From the NCBI GenBank assembly GCA_033782935.1, contig JAWQEG010000474.1, positions 1,550,001-1,614,000 of the forward strand: DNA of 64,000 nt. Reading direction: 5' to 3'. Shown one piece after another: positions 52,120-64,000 of the stretch (position 1 is the stretch's first letter; each line of letters opens with the position of its first letter). Source of the stretch: Petrolisthes cinctipes (lineage: Eukaryota; Arthropoda; Malacostraca; Decapoda; Porcellanidae). The notes under the pieces are model-generated. The model was not told the origin of the DNA and ran no database searches. It was given only the letters and a program-made list of their open reading frames with translations. Made by a program: the position numbers and the translations under genes.

Positions 52120-54957
52120 TCTAGCACTGTGTAGGCATGTACAGATTGCTTCTGGGACCCCAAAATATTGAATTTTCGGGTGTTTTGAGCCTGAATTTGA
52201 GATATAAACGGGTACATAAGATACATGCACATATTGACTTTGGGCATCTAAAATATCGATTTTCAGCATGTTTTGGGCCTGTATTTTGAAAATACTCTAA
52301 CACCGAGTAGGCATGTACAGATTGCTTATGGGACCCCAAAATATCGAATTTTCGGGTGTTTTGAGCCTGAATTTGAGATATAAACGGGTACTGAAGATGC
52401 ATACACATATCGACTTTTGTGCACCTAAAAGATCAATTTTCAGTATGTTTTGAGCATGTATTTTGAAAATACTCTAACACGGAGTAGGCATGTACAGATA
52501 CCTTCTGGGACCTCTAAATATCGAATTTTCGGGTGTTTTGGGACTGAATTTGAGATATCGACTTTTTGGCACCTAAAAGATCGATTTTTAGCATGTTTTT
52601 CGCCTATATTTTGAAAATATTCTAGCACTGTACAGATTGCTTCTGGGACCCCAAAATATTGAATTTTTGGGTGTTTTGAGCCTGAATTTGAGATATAAAC
52701 GGGTACAGAAGATACATGCACATATTGACTTTGGGCACCAAAAATATCGATTTTCAGCATGTTTTGGGCCTGAATTTTGAAAATACTCTAACACGGAGTA
52801 GGCATGTACAGATCGCTTCTGGGACCCCAAAATATCGAATTTTCGGGTGTTTAGGGCCAGAATTTGAGATATAAACGGGTACAGAAGATGCATGCACATA
52901 TCGACTTTTGGGCACCTAAAAGATCGATTTTCAGTATGTTTTTGGCCTGTATTTTGAAATTACTCTAACACGGAGTAGGCATGTACAGATACCTTCTGGG
53001 ACCTCTAAATATCGAATTTTCGGGTGTTTTGGGACTGAATTTGTGATATCGATTTTTTGGCACCTAAAATGTCGATTTTTAGCATGTTTTTAGCCTATAT
53101 TTTGAAAATATTCTAGCACTGTGTATGCATGTACAGATTGCTTCTGGGACCCGAAAATATTGAATTTTCGGGTGTTTTGAGCCTGAATTTGAGATATAAA
53201 CGGGTACTGAAGATGTATGCACATATCGACTTTTGTGCACCTAAAAGATCGATTTTCAGTATGTTTTGAGCATGTATTTTGAAAATACTCTAACACGGAG
53301 TAGGCATGTACAGATTGCTTCTGGGTCCCCAAAATATTGAATTTTCGGGTGTTTTGAGCCTGAATTTGAGATATAAACGGGTAAAGAAGATACATGTACA
53401 TATTGACTTTGGGCACCAAAAATATCGATTTTCAGCATGTTTTGGGCCTGAATTTTGAAAATACTCTAACACGGAGTAGGCATGTACAGATACCTTTTGG
53501 GACCTCTAAATATCGAATTTTCGGGTGTTTTGGGACTGAATTTGAGATATCGATTTTTTGTCACCTAAAATGTCGATTTTTAGCATGTTTTTAGCCTATA
53601 TTTTGAAAATATTCTAGCACTGTGTAGGCATGTACAGATTGCTTCTGGGACCCCAAAATATTGAATTTTCGGGTGTTTTGAGCCTGAATTTGAGATATAA
53701 ACGGGTACATAAGATACATGCACATATTGACTTTGGGCATCTAAAATATCGATTTTCAGCATGTTTTGGGCCTGTATTTTGAAAATACTCTAACACAGAG
53801 TAGGCATGTACAGATTGCTTATGGGACCCAAAAATATTGAATTTTCGGGTGTTTTGAGCCTGAATTTGAGATATAAACGGGTACTGAAGATGCATACACA
53901 TATCGACTTTTGTGCACCTAAAAGATCAATTTTCAGTATGTTTTGAGCATGTATTTTGAAAATACTCTAACACGGAGTAGGCATGTACAGATACCTTCTG
54001 GGACCTCTAAATATCGAATTTTCGGGTGTTTTGGGACTGAATTTGAGATATCGACTTTTTGGCACCTAAAAGATCGATTTTTAGCATGTTTTTCGCCTAT
54101 ATTTTGAAAATATTCTAGCACTGTACAGATTGCTTCTGGGACCCCAAAATATTGAATTTTTGGGTGTTTTGAGCCTGAATTTGAGATATAAACGGGTACA
54201 GAAGATACATGCACATATTGACTTTGGGCACCAAAAATATCGATTTTCAGCATGTTTTGGGCCTGAATTTTGAAAATACTCTAACACGGAGTAGGCATGT
54301 ACAGATCGCTTCTGGGACACCAAAATATCGAATTTTCGGGTGTTTAGGGCCAGAATTTGAGATATAAACGGGTACAGAAGATGCATGCACATATCGACTT
54401 TTGGGCACCTAAAAGATCGATTTTCAGTATGTTTTTGGCCTGTATTTTGAAATTACTCTAACACTGAGTAGGCATGTACAGATACCTTCTGGGACCTCTA
54501 AATATCGAATTTTCGGGTGTTTTGGGACTGATTTTGTGATATCGATTTTTTGGCACCTAAAATGTCGATTTTTAGCATGTTTTTAGCCTATATTTTGAAA
54601 ATATTCTAGCACTGTGTATGCATGTACAGATTGCTTCTGGGACCCGAAAATATTGAATTTTCGGGTGTTTTGTGCCTGAATTTGAGATATAAACGGGTAC
54701 AGAGGATACATGCATATATTGACTTTGGGCATCTAAAATATCGATTTTCAGCATGTTTTGGGCCTGTATTTTGAAAATACTCTAACACTGAGTAGGCATG
54801 TACAGATTGCTTCTGGGACCCCAAAATATTGAATTTTCGGGTGTTTTGAGCCTGAATTTGAGATATAAACGGGTACTGAAGATGTATGCACATATCGACT
54901 TTTGTGCACCTAAAAGATCGATTTTCAGTATGTTTTGAGCATGTATTTTGAAAATAC
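51481..54957. repeat. 3,477-bp tandem duplication, copy 1
   Basis: Starts on a C2 monomer boundary at 51,481 and ends where the next C2 begins at 54,958. It contains an A2/B2 chimera (53,112-53,288), the GGGTAAAGAAG A1 variant at 53,289 and TTTTTTGTCACC near 53,557, all recurring 3,477 bp later. A private GGGTCCCC occurs at 53,324, where the copy reads GGGACCCC. Confidence 0.88.
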
Positions 54958-57900
54958 TCTAACACGGAGTAGGCATGTACAGATCGCTTCTGGGACCCCT
55001 AAATATCGAATTTTCGGGTGTTTTGGGACTGAATTTGAGATATCGACTTTTTGGCACCTAAAAGATCGATATTTAGCATGTTTTTAGCCTATATTTTGAA
55101 AATATTCTTGCACTGTACAGATTGCTTCTGGGACCCCAAAATATTGAATTTTCGGGTGTTTTGAGCCTGAATTTGAGATATAAACGGGTACAGAAGATAC
55201 ATGCACATATTGACTTTGGGCATCTAAAATATCGATTTTCAGCATGTTTTGGGCCTGTAATTTGAAAATACTCTAACACGGAGTAGGCATGTACAGATCG
55301 CTTCTGGGACCCCAAAATATCGAATTTTCGGGTGTTTAGGGCCAGAATTTGAGATATGAACGGGTACAGAAGATGCATGCACATATCGACTTTTGGGCAC
55401 CTAAAAGATCGATTTTCAGTATGTTTTTGGCCTGTATTATGAAAATACTCTAATACGGAGTAGGCATGTAGAAATACCTTCTGGGACCTCTAAATATCGA
55501 ATTTTCGGGTGTTTTGGGACTGAATTTGAGATATCGATTTTTTGGCACCTAAAATGTCGATTTTTAGCATGTTTTTAGCCTATATTTTGAAAATATTCTA
55601 GCACTGTGTAGGCATGTACAGATTGCTTCTGGGACCCCAAAATATTGAATTTTCGGGTGTTTTGAGCCTGAATTTGAGATATAAACGGGTACATAAGATA
55701 CATGCACATATTGACTTTGGGCATCTAAAATATCGATTTTCAGCATGTTTTGGGCCTGTATTTTGAAAATACTCTAACACCGAGTAGGCATGTACAGATT
55801 GCTTATGGGACCCCAAAATATCGAATTTTCGGGTGTTTTGAGCCTGAATTTGAGATATAAACGGGTACTGAAGATGCATACACATATCGACTTTTGTGCA
55901 CCTAAAAGATCAATTTTCAGTATGTTTTGAGCATGTATTTTGAAAATACTCTAACACGGAGTAGGCATGTACAGATACCTTCTGGGACCTCTAAATATCG
56001 AATTTTCGGGTGTTTTGGGACTGAATTTGAGATATCGACTTTTTGGCACCTAAAAGATCGATTTTTAGCATGTTTTTCGCCTATATTTTGAAAATATTCT
56101 AGCACTGTACAGATTGCTTCTGGGACCCCAAAATATTGAATTTTTGGGTGTTTTGAGCCTGAATTTGAGATATAAACGGGTACAGAAGATACATGCACAT
56201 ATTGACTTTGGGCACCAAAAATATCGATTTTCAGCATGTTTTGGGCCTGAATTTTGAAAATACTCTAACACGGAGTAGGCATGTACAGATCGCTTCTGGG
56301 ACCCCAAAATATCGAATTTTCGGGTGTTTAGGGCCAGAATTTGAGATATAAACGGGTACAGAAGATGCATGCACATATCGACTTTTGGGCACCTAAAAGA
56401 TCGATTTTCAGTATGTTTTTGGCCTGTATTTTGAAATTACTCTAACACGGAGTAGGCATGTACAGATACCTTCTGGGACCTCTAAATATCGAATTTTCGG
56501 GTGTTTTGGGACTGAATTTGTGATATCGATTTTTTGGCACCTAAAATGTCGATTTTTAGCATGTTTTTAGCCTATATTTTGAAAATATTCTAGCACTGTG
56601 TATGCATGTACAGATTGCTTCTGGGACCCGAAAATATTGAATTTTCGGGTGTTTTGAGCCTGAATTTGAGATATAAACGGGTACTGAAGATGTATGCACA
56701 TATCGACTTTTGTGCACCTAAAAGATCGATTTTCAGTATGTTTTGAGCATGTATTTTGAAAATACTCTAACACGGAGTAGGCATGTACAGATTGCTTCTG
56801 GGACCCCAAAATATTGAATTTTCGGGTGTTTTGAGCCTGAATTTGAGATATAAACGGGTAAAGAAGATACATGTACATATTGACTTTGGGCACCAAAAAT
56901 ATCGATTTTCAGCATGTTTTGGGCCTGAATTTTGAAAATACTCTAACACGGAGTAGGCATGTACAGATACCTTTTGGGACCTCTAAATATCGAATTTTCG
57001 GGTGTTTTGGGACTGAATTTGAGATATCGATTTTTTGTCACCTAAAATGTCGATTTTTAGCATGTTTTTAGCCTATATTTTGAAAATATTCTAGCACTGT
57101 GTAGGCATGTACAGATTGCTTCTGGGACCCCAAAATATTGAATTTTCGGGTGTTTTGAGCCTGAATTTGAGATATAAACGGGTACATAAGATACATGCAC
57201 ATATTGACTTTGGGCATCTAAAATATCGATTTTCAGCATGTTTTGGGCCTGTATTTTGAAAATACTCTAACACAGAGTAGGCATGTACAGATTGCTTATG
57301 GGACCCAAAAATATTGAATTTTCGGGTGTTTTGAGCCTGAATTTGAGATATAAACGGGTACTGAAGATGCATACACATATCGACTTTTGTGCACCTAAAA
57401 GATCAATTTTCAGTATGTTTTGAGCATGTATTTTGAAAATACTCTAACACGGAGTAGGCATGTACAGATACCTTCTGGGACCTCTAAATATCGAATTTTC
57501 GGGTGTTTTGGGACTGAATTTGAGATATCGACTTTTTGGCACCTAAAAGATCGATTTTTAGCATGTTTTTCGCCTATATTTTGAAAATATTCTAGCACTG
57601 TACAGATTGCTTCTGGGACCCCAAAATATTGAATTTTTGGGTGTTTTGAGCCTGAATTTGAGATATAAACGGGTACAGAAGATACATGCACATATTGACT
57701 TTGGGCACCAAAAATATCGATTTTCAGCATGTTTTGGGCCTGAATTTTGAAAATACTCTAACACGGAGTAGGCATGTACAGATCGCTTCTGGGACACCAA
57801 AATATCGAATTTTCGGGTGTTTAGGGCCAGAATTTGAGATATAAACGGGTACAGAAGATGCATGCACATATCGACTTTTGGGCACCTAAAAGATCGATTT

Positions 57901-58434
57901 TCAGTATGTTTTTGGCCTGTATTTTGAAATTACTCTAACACTGAGTAGGCATGTACAGATACCTTCTGGGACCTCTAAATATCGAATTTTCGGGTGTTTT
58001 GGGACTGATTTTGTGATATCGATTTTTTGGCACCTAAAATGTCGATTTTTAGCATGTTTTTAGCCTATATTTTGAAAATATTCTAGCACTGTGTATGCAT
58101 GTACAGATTGCTTCTGGGACCCGAAAATATTGAATTTTCGGGTGTTTTGTGCCTGAATTTGAGATATAAACGGGTACAGAGGATACATGCATATATTGAC
58201 TTTGGGCATCTAAAATATCGATTTTCAGCATGTTTTGGGCCTGTATTTTGAAAATACTCTAACACTGAGTAGGCATGTACAGATTGCTTCTGGGACCCCA
58301 AAATATTGAATTTTCGGGTGTTTTGAGCCTGAATTTGAGATATAAACGGGTACTGAAGATGTATGCACATATCGACTTTTGTGCACCTAAAAGATCGATT
58401 TTCAGTATGTTTTGAGCATGTATTTTGAAAATAC
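54958..58434. repeat. 3,477-bp tandem duplication, copy 2
   Basis: Repeats 51,481-54,957. Shared marks include the A2/B2 chimera (56,589-56,765), TTTTTTGTCACC near 57,034, GACACCAAAATA near 57,795 (54,318 in copy 1), and CATATATTGAC near 58,192. It is followed by the GGGTAAAGAAG monomer at 58,435 instead of a third C2. Confidence 0.88.
56766..58434. repeat. 10-monomer unit, copy 1 (1,669 bp)
   Basis: Lengths 176, 148, 176, 177, 148, 166, 177, 148, 176 and 177 sum to 1,669. It is also the right-hand part of the 3,477-bp unit. It differs from the next copy at TTGCTTATGGGACCC with five As (57,294) and GACACC (57,795). Confidence 0.85.
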
Positions 58435-60103
58435 TCTAACACGGAGTAGGCATGTACAGATTGCTTCTGGGACCCCAAAATATTGAATTTTCGGGTGTTT
58501 TGAGCCTGAATTTGAGATATAAACGGGTAAAGAAGATACATGTACATATTGACTTTGGGCACCAAAAATATCGATTTTCAGCATGTTTTGGGCCTGAATT
58601 TTGAAAATACTCTAACACGGAGTAGGCATGTACAGATACCTTTTGGGACCTCTAAATATCGAATTTTCGGGTGTTTTGGGACTGAATTTGAGATATCGAT
58701 TTTTTGGCACCTAAAATGTCGATTTTTAGCATGTTTTTAGCCTATATTTTGAAAATATTCTAGCACTGTGTAGGCATGTACAGATTGCTTCTGGGACCCC
58801 AAAATATTGAATTTTCGGGTGTTTTGAGCCTGAATTTGAGATATAAACGGGTACATAAGATACATGCACATATTGACTTTGGGCATCTAAAATATCGATT
58901 TTCAGCATGTTTTGGGCCTGTATTTTGAAAATACTCTAACACAGAGTAAGCATGTATAGATTGCTTCTGGGACCCCAAAATATTGAATTTTCGGGTGTTT
59001 TGAGCCTGAATTTGAGATATAAACGGGTACTGAAGATGCATACACATATCGACTTTTGTGCACCTAAAAGATCGATTTTCAGTATGTTTTGAGCATGTAT
59101 TTTGAAAATACTCTAACACGGAGTAGGCATGTACAGATCGCTTCTGGGACCCCTAAATATCGAATTTTCGGGTGTTTTGGGACTGAATTTGAGATATCGA
59201 CTTTTTGGCACCTAAAAGATCGATTTTTAGCATGTTTTTCGCCTATATTTAGAAAATATTCTAGCACTGTACAGATTGCTTCTGGGACCCCAAAATATTG
59301 AATTTTTGGGTGTTTTGAGCCTGAATTTGAGATATAAACGGGTACAGAAGATACATGCACATATTGACTTTGGGCACCAAAAATATCGATTTTCAGCATG
59401 TTTTGGGCCTGAATTTTGAAAATACTCTAACACGGAGTAGGCATGTACAGATCGCTTCTGGGACCCCAAAATATCGAATTTTCGGGTGTTTAGGGCCAGA
59501 ATTTGAGATATAAACGGGTACAGAAGATGCATGCACATATCGACTTTTGGGCACCTAAAAGATCGATTTTCAGTATGTTTTTGGCCTGTATTTTGAAATT
59601 ACTCTAACACTGAGTAGGCATGTACAGATACCTTCTGGGACCTCTAAATATCGAATTTTCGGGTGTTTTGGGACTGATTTTGTGATATCGATTTTTTGGC
59701 ACCTAAAATGTCGATTTTTAGCATGTTTTTAGCCTATATTTTGAAAATATTCTAGCACTGTGTATGCATGTACAGATTGCTTCTGGGACCCGAAAATATT
59801 GAATTTTCGGGTGTTTTGTGCCTGAATTTGAGATATAAACGGGTACAGAGGATACATGCATATATTGACTTTGGGCATCTAAAATATCGATTTTCAGCAT
59901 GTTTTGGGCCTGTATTTTGAAAATACTCTAACACTGAGTAGGCATGTACAGATTGCTTCTGGGACCCCAAAATATTGAATTTTCGGGTGTTTTGAGCCTG
60001 AATTTGAGATATAAACGGGTACTGAAGATGTATGCACATATCGACTTTTGTGCACCTAAAAGATCGATTTTCAGTATGTTTTGAGCATGTATTTTGAAAA
60101 TAC
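58435..60103. repeat. 10-monomer unit, copy 2 (1,669 bp)
   Basis: Tandem to copy 1 and almost identical to copy 3. Marks shared only with copy 3 are GAGTAAGCATGTATAG (58,944) and CTATATTTAGAAAAT (59,243). They define this pair as a recent duplication. Confidence 0.88.
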
Positions 60104-61270
60104 TCTAACACGGAGTAGGCATGTACAGATTGCTTCTGGGACCCCAAAATATTGAATTTTCGGGTGTTTTGAGCCTGAATTTGAGATATAAACGGGTAAA
60201 GAAGATACATGTACATATTGACTTTGGGCACCAAAAATATCGATTTTCAGCATGTTTTGGGCCTGAATTTTGAAAATACTCTAACACGGAGTAGGCATGT
60301 ACAGATACCTTTTGGGACCTCTAAATATCGAATTTTCGGGTGTTTTGGGACTGAATTTGAGATATCGATTTTTTGGCACCTAAAATGTCGATTTTTAGCA
60401 TGTTTTTAGCCTATATTTTGAAAATATTCTAGCACTGTGTAGGCATGTACAGATTGCTTCTGGGACCCCAAAATATTGAATTTTCGGGTGTTTTGAGCCT
60501 GAATTTGAGATATAAACGGGTACATAAGATACATGCACATATTGACTTTGGGCATCTAAAATATCGATTTTCAGCATGTTTTGGGCCTGTATTTTGAAAA
60601 TACTCTAACACAGAGTAAGCATGTATAGATTGCTTCTGGGACCCCAAAATATTGAATTTTCGGGTGTTTTGAGCCTGAATTTGAGATATAAACGGGTACT
60701 GAAGATGCATACACATATCGACTTTTGTGCACCTAAAAGATCGATTTTCAGTATGTTTTGAGCATGTATTTTGAAAATACTCTAACACGGAGTAGGCATG
60801 TACAGATCGCTTCTGGGACCCCTAAATATCGAATTTTCGGGTGTTTTGGGAGTGAATTTGAGATATCGACTTTTTGGCACCTAAAAGATCGATTTTTAGC
60901 ATGTTTTTCGCCTATATTTAGAAAATATTCTAGCACTGTACAGATTGCTTCTGGGACCCCAAAATATTGAATTTTTGGGTGTTTTGAGCCTGAATTTGAG
61001 ATATAAACGGGTACAGAAGATACATGCACATATTGACTTTGGGCACCAAAAATATCGATTTTCAGCATGTTTTGGGCCTGAATTTTGAAAATACTCTAAC
61101 ACGGAGTAGGCATGTACAGATCGCTTCTGGGACCCCAAAATATCGAATTTTCGGGTGTTTAGGGCCAGAATTTGAGATATAAACGGGTACAGAAGATGCA
61201 TGCACATATCGACTTTTGGGCACCTAAAAGATCGATTTTCAGTATGTTTTTGGCCTGTATTTTGAAATTA
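60104..61270. repeat. 10-monomer unit, copy 3, incomplete
   Basis: Matches copy 2 up to about 61,270, with GGGAGTGAATTT at 60,847 the clearest difference (GGGACTGAATTT in copy 2). At the next C1 the sequence changes from CACTGAG to CACGGAG, and the later A2 reads TGTGTAGGCATG instead of TGTGTATGCATG, so this copy breaks off here. Confidence 0.86.
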
Positions 61271-64000
61271 CTCTAACACGGAGTAGGCATGTACAGATAC
61301 CTTCTGGGACCTCTAAATATCGAATTTTCGGGTGTTTTGGGACTGAATTTGAGATATCGATTTTTTGGCACCTAAAATGTCGATTTTTAGCATGTTTTTA
61401 GCCTATATTTTGAAAATATTCTAGCACTGTGTAGGCATGTACAGATTGCTTCTGGGACCCCAAAATATTGAATTTTCGGGTGTTTTGTGCCTGAATTTGA
61501 GATATAAACGGGTACAGAGGATACATGCACATATTGACTTTGGGCATCAAAAATATCGATTTTCAGCATGTTTTGGGCCTGTATTTTGAAAATACTCTAA
61601 CACTGAGTAGGCATGTACAGATTGCTTCTGGGACCCCAAAATATTGAATTTTCGGGTGTTTAGAGCCTGAATTTGAGATATAAACGGGTACTGAAGATGC
61701 ATGCACATATCGACTTTTGTGCACCTAAAAGATCGATTTTCAGTATGTTTTGAGCATGTATTTTGAAAATACTCTAACACGGAGTAGGCATGTACAGATC
61801 GCTTCTGGGACCCCTAAATATCGAATTTTCGGGTGTTTTGGGACTGAATTTGAGATATCGACTTTTTGGCACCTAAAAGATCGATATTTAGCATGTTTTT
61901 AGCCTATATTTTGAAAATATTCTAGCACTGAGTAGGCATGTACAGATTGCTTCTGGGACCCCAAAATATTGAATTTTCGGGTGTTTTGAGCCTGAATTTG
62001 AGATATAAACGGGTACTGAAGATGCATGCACATATCGACTTTTGTGCACCTAAAAGATCGATTTTCAGTATGTTTTGAGCATGTATTTTGAAAATACTCT
62101 AACACGGAGTAGGCATGTACAGATCGCTTCTGGGACCCCTAAATATCGAATTTTCGGGTGTTTTGGGACTGAATTTGAGATATCGACTTTTTGGCACCTA
62201 AAAGATCGATTTTTAGCATGTTTTTAGCCTATATTTTGAAAATATTCTAGCAGTGTACAGATTGCTTCTGGGACCCCAAAATATTGAATTTTCGGGTGTT
62301 TTGAGCCTGAATTTGAGATATAAACGGGTACAGAAGATACATGCACATATTGACTTTGGGCACCAAAAATATCGATTTTCAGCATGTTTTGGGCCTGAAT
62401 TTTGAAAATACTCTAACACGGAGTAGGCATGTACAGATACCTTTTGGGACCTCTAAATATCGAATTTTCGGGTGTTTTGGGACTGAATTTGAGATATCGA
62501 TTTTTTGGCACCTAAAATGTCGATTTTTAGCATGTTTTTAGCCTATATTTTGAAAAATATTCTAGCACTGTGTAGGCATGTACAGATTGCTTCTGGGACC
62601 CCAAAATATAGAATTTTCGGGTGTTTTGAGCCTGAATTTGAAATATAAACGGGTACATAAGATACATGCACATATTGACTTTGGGCATCTAAAATATCGA
62701 TTTTCAGCATGTTTTGGGCCTGTATTTTGAAAATACTCTAACACAGAGTAGGCATGTACAGATTGCTTCTGGGACCCCAAAATATGGAATTTTCGGGTGT
62801 TTTGAGCCTGAATTTGAGATATAAACGGGTACTGAAGATGCATGCACATATCGACTTATGTACACCTAAAAGATCGATTTTCAGTATGTTTTGAGCATGT
62901 ATTTTTAAAATACTCTAACACGGAGTAGGCATGTACAGATCGCTTCTGGGACCCCTAAATATCGAATTTTCGGGTGTTTTGGGACTGAATTTGAGATATC
63001 GACTTTTTGGCACCGAAAAGATCGATTTTTAGCATGTTTTTAGCCTATATTTTGAAAATATTCTTGCACTGTACAGATTGCTTCTGGGACCCCAAAATAT
63101 TGAATTTTCGGGTGTTTTGAGCCTGAATTTGAGATATAAACGGGTACAGAAGATACATGCACATATTGACTTTGGGCACCAAAAATATCGATTTTTAGCA
63201 TGTTTTGGGCCTGAATTTTGGAAATACTCTAACACGGAGTAGGCATGTACAGATCGCTTCTGGGACCCCAAAATATCGAATTTTCGGGTGTTTAGGGCCA
63301 GAATTTGAGATATAAACGGATACAGAAGATGCATGTACAAATCGACTTTGGGGCACCTATAAGATCGATTTTCAGTATGTTTTTGGCCTGTATTTTGAAA
63401 ATACTCTAACACGGAGTAGGCATGTACAGATACCTTCTGGGACCTCTAAATATCGAATTTTCGGGTGTTTTGGGACTGAATTTGAGATATCGATTTTTTG
63501 GCACTTAAAATGTCGATTTTTAGCATGTTTTTAGCCAATATTTTTAAAATATTCTAGCAGTGTAGGCATGTACAGATTGCTTCTGGGACCCCAAAATATT
63601 GAATTTTCGGGTGTTTTGTGCCTGAATTTGAGATATAAACGGGTACAGAAGATACATGCACATATTGACTTTGGGCATCTAAAATATCGATTTTTAGCAT
63701 GTTTTGGGCCTGAATTTTGAAAATACTCTAACACGGAGTAGGCATGTACAGATACCTTCTGGGACCTCAAAATATCGAATTTTCGGGTGTTTTGGGACTG
63801 AATTTGATATATCGATTTTTTGGCACCTAAAATGTCGATTTTTAGCATGTTTTTAGCCTATATATTGAAAATATTCTAGCACTGTGTAGACATGTACAGA
63901 TTGCTTCTGGGACCCCAAAATATTGAATTTTCGGGTGTTTTGAGCCTGAATTTGAGATATAAACGGGTACTGAATATGCATGCACATATCGACTTTTGTG
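61271..64000. repeat. Irregular hexamer-derived tail of the window
   Basis: Monomer starts include 61,420 (A2), 61,596 (B2), 61,773 (C2), 61,921 (A/B2 chimera), 62,098 (C2), 62,246 (short A1), 62,412 (C1, 149 bp), 62,561 (A2), 62,737 (B2), 62,914 (C2), 63,062 (short A1), 63,228 (B1), 63,405 (C1), 63,553 (A, 174 bp), 63,727 (C1) and 63,875 (cut by the window edge). Private changes are denser here, for example CACCGAAAAG, TTTGGGGCACCTATAAG and TAGCCAATATTTTTAAAAT. No trace of non-satellite flank is seen. Confidence 0.85.

Larger units (their letters stand above)
1..64000. repeat. Satellite DNA array filling the window
   Basis: Monomers of 148, 166, 176 and 177 bp follow one another head to tail from the first base to the last, all in one orientation. 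Each begins near TCTAGCACTG or TCTAACACGG, continues through GCATGTACAGAT, TTCTGGGACC, GAATTTTCGGGTG, GAATTTGAGATAT and GATTTTCAG, and ends in TTTTGAAAATA. No stretch over a few bases lies outside the repeat. Such arrays are known from eukaryotic centromeres, pericentromeres and subtelomeres; which of these applies cannot be told here. I do not recognise the family. No gene, RNA gene or transposon is present, so every gene-free stretch in this window holds only this satellite. Confidence 0.98.

Noticed and set aside
2..63848. Well over a hundred minus-strand frames of 60-160 codons with similar peptides
   Set aside because: Their spacing follows monomer and HOR lengths, they overlap in two frames at once, and substitutions show no preference for third positions by eye. 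They are shadows of the repeat and not a gene family.
1..64000. CRISPR-like pattern of regularly spaced repeats
   Set aside because: There are no unique spacers. The sequence between any two conserved words is itself repeated in the next monomer, and no cas-like gene is present.
1..64000. Telomeric, rDNA or tRNA sequence inside the array
   Set aside because: No run of telomere-like short repeats, no tRNA-like cloverleaf and no conserved rRNA segment was seen on reading either strand.

Overview
The whole 64 kb window is one tandem satellite DNA array. I see no unique sequence, no protein-coding gene, no RNA gene, no transposon and no CRISPR array in it, on either strand. The organism must be a eukaryote, because a long array of ~150-177 bp monomers nested into several levels of higher-order repeat (HOR) is typical of centromeric, pericentromeric or subtelomeric heterochromatin. 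I do not recognise the monomer and cannot name the species or clade. Hand counting of one monomer (177-353) gives about 41% GC with CpG near its expected frequency.

The monomers fall into three positional classes. Class A is 176 bp (166 bp with a 10-bp deletion), class B is 177 bp, and class C is 148 bp. C is a B-like monomer lacking 29 bp between two ATAT copies. Each full monomer is itself a diverged head-to-tail pair of 88- and 89-bp halves. Three monomers make a 501-bp trimer. Two diagnostic trimer types alternate, so the true basic HOR is a six-monomer unit, A1-B1-C1-A2-B2-C2, of 1002 bp (clean copies at 1-1002 and 3134-4135). At the hexamer mean of 167 bp the window holds roughly 380 monomers, all in the same orientation.

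Layout. From 1 to about 20.8 kb there are 1002-bp hexamers and contracted derivatives, including a ~4.7 kb block present twice with a 7,146-bp offset (about 5.65-10.35 and 12.80-17.50 kb). From 20,904 to 46,511 there are three long super-repeats of 9,751, 8,569 and 7,288 bp that share the same start monomer, and a fourth begins at 46,512. Inside them sits a 14-monomer HOR of 2,308 bp, copied five times, and an 11-monomer unit of 1,821 bp duplicated in tandem at 23,879-27,520. From 51,481 the array becomes younger-looking and shorter in period: a 3,477-bp tandem duplication, then 10-monomer units of 1,669 bp up to about 61.27 kb. From about 61.4 kb to the end it returns to irregular hexamer-like order with more private mutations.

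Nothing here works together as genes. The open reading frames (the longest is 178 codons, on the minus strand at 45,334-45,870) are by-products: 177 and 501 are multiples of three, so a frame open in one monomer often stays open in the next. The biology lies in how the array evolves: unequal exchange that nearly always keeps monomer register, local amplification at several scales, small deletions at one hotspot, and CpG-to-TpG differences between monomer classes.
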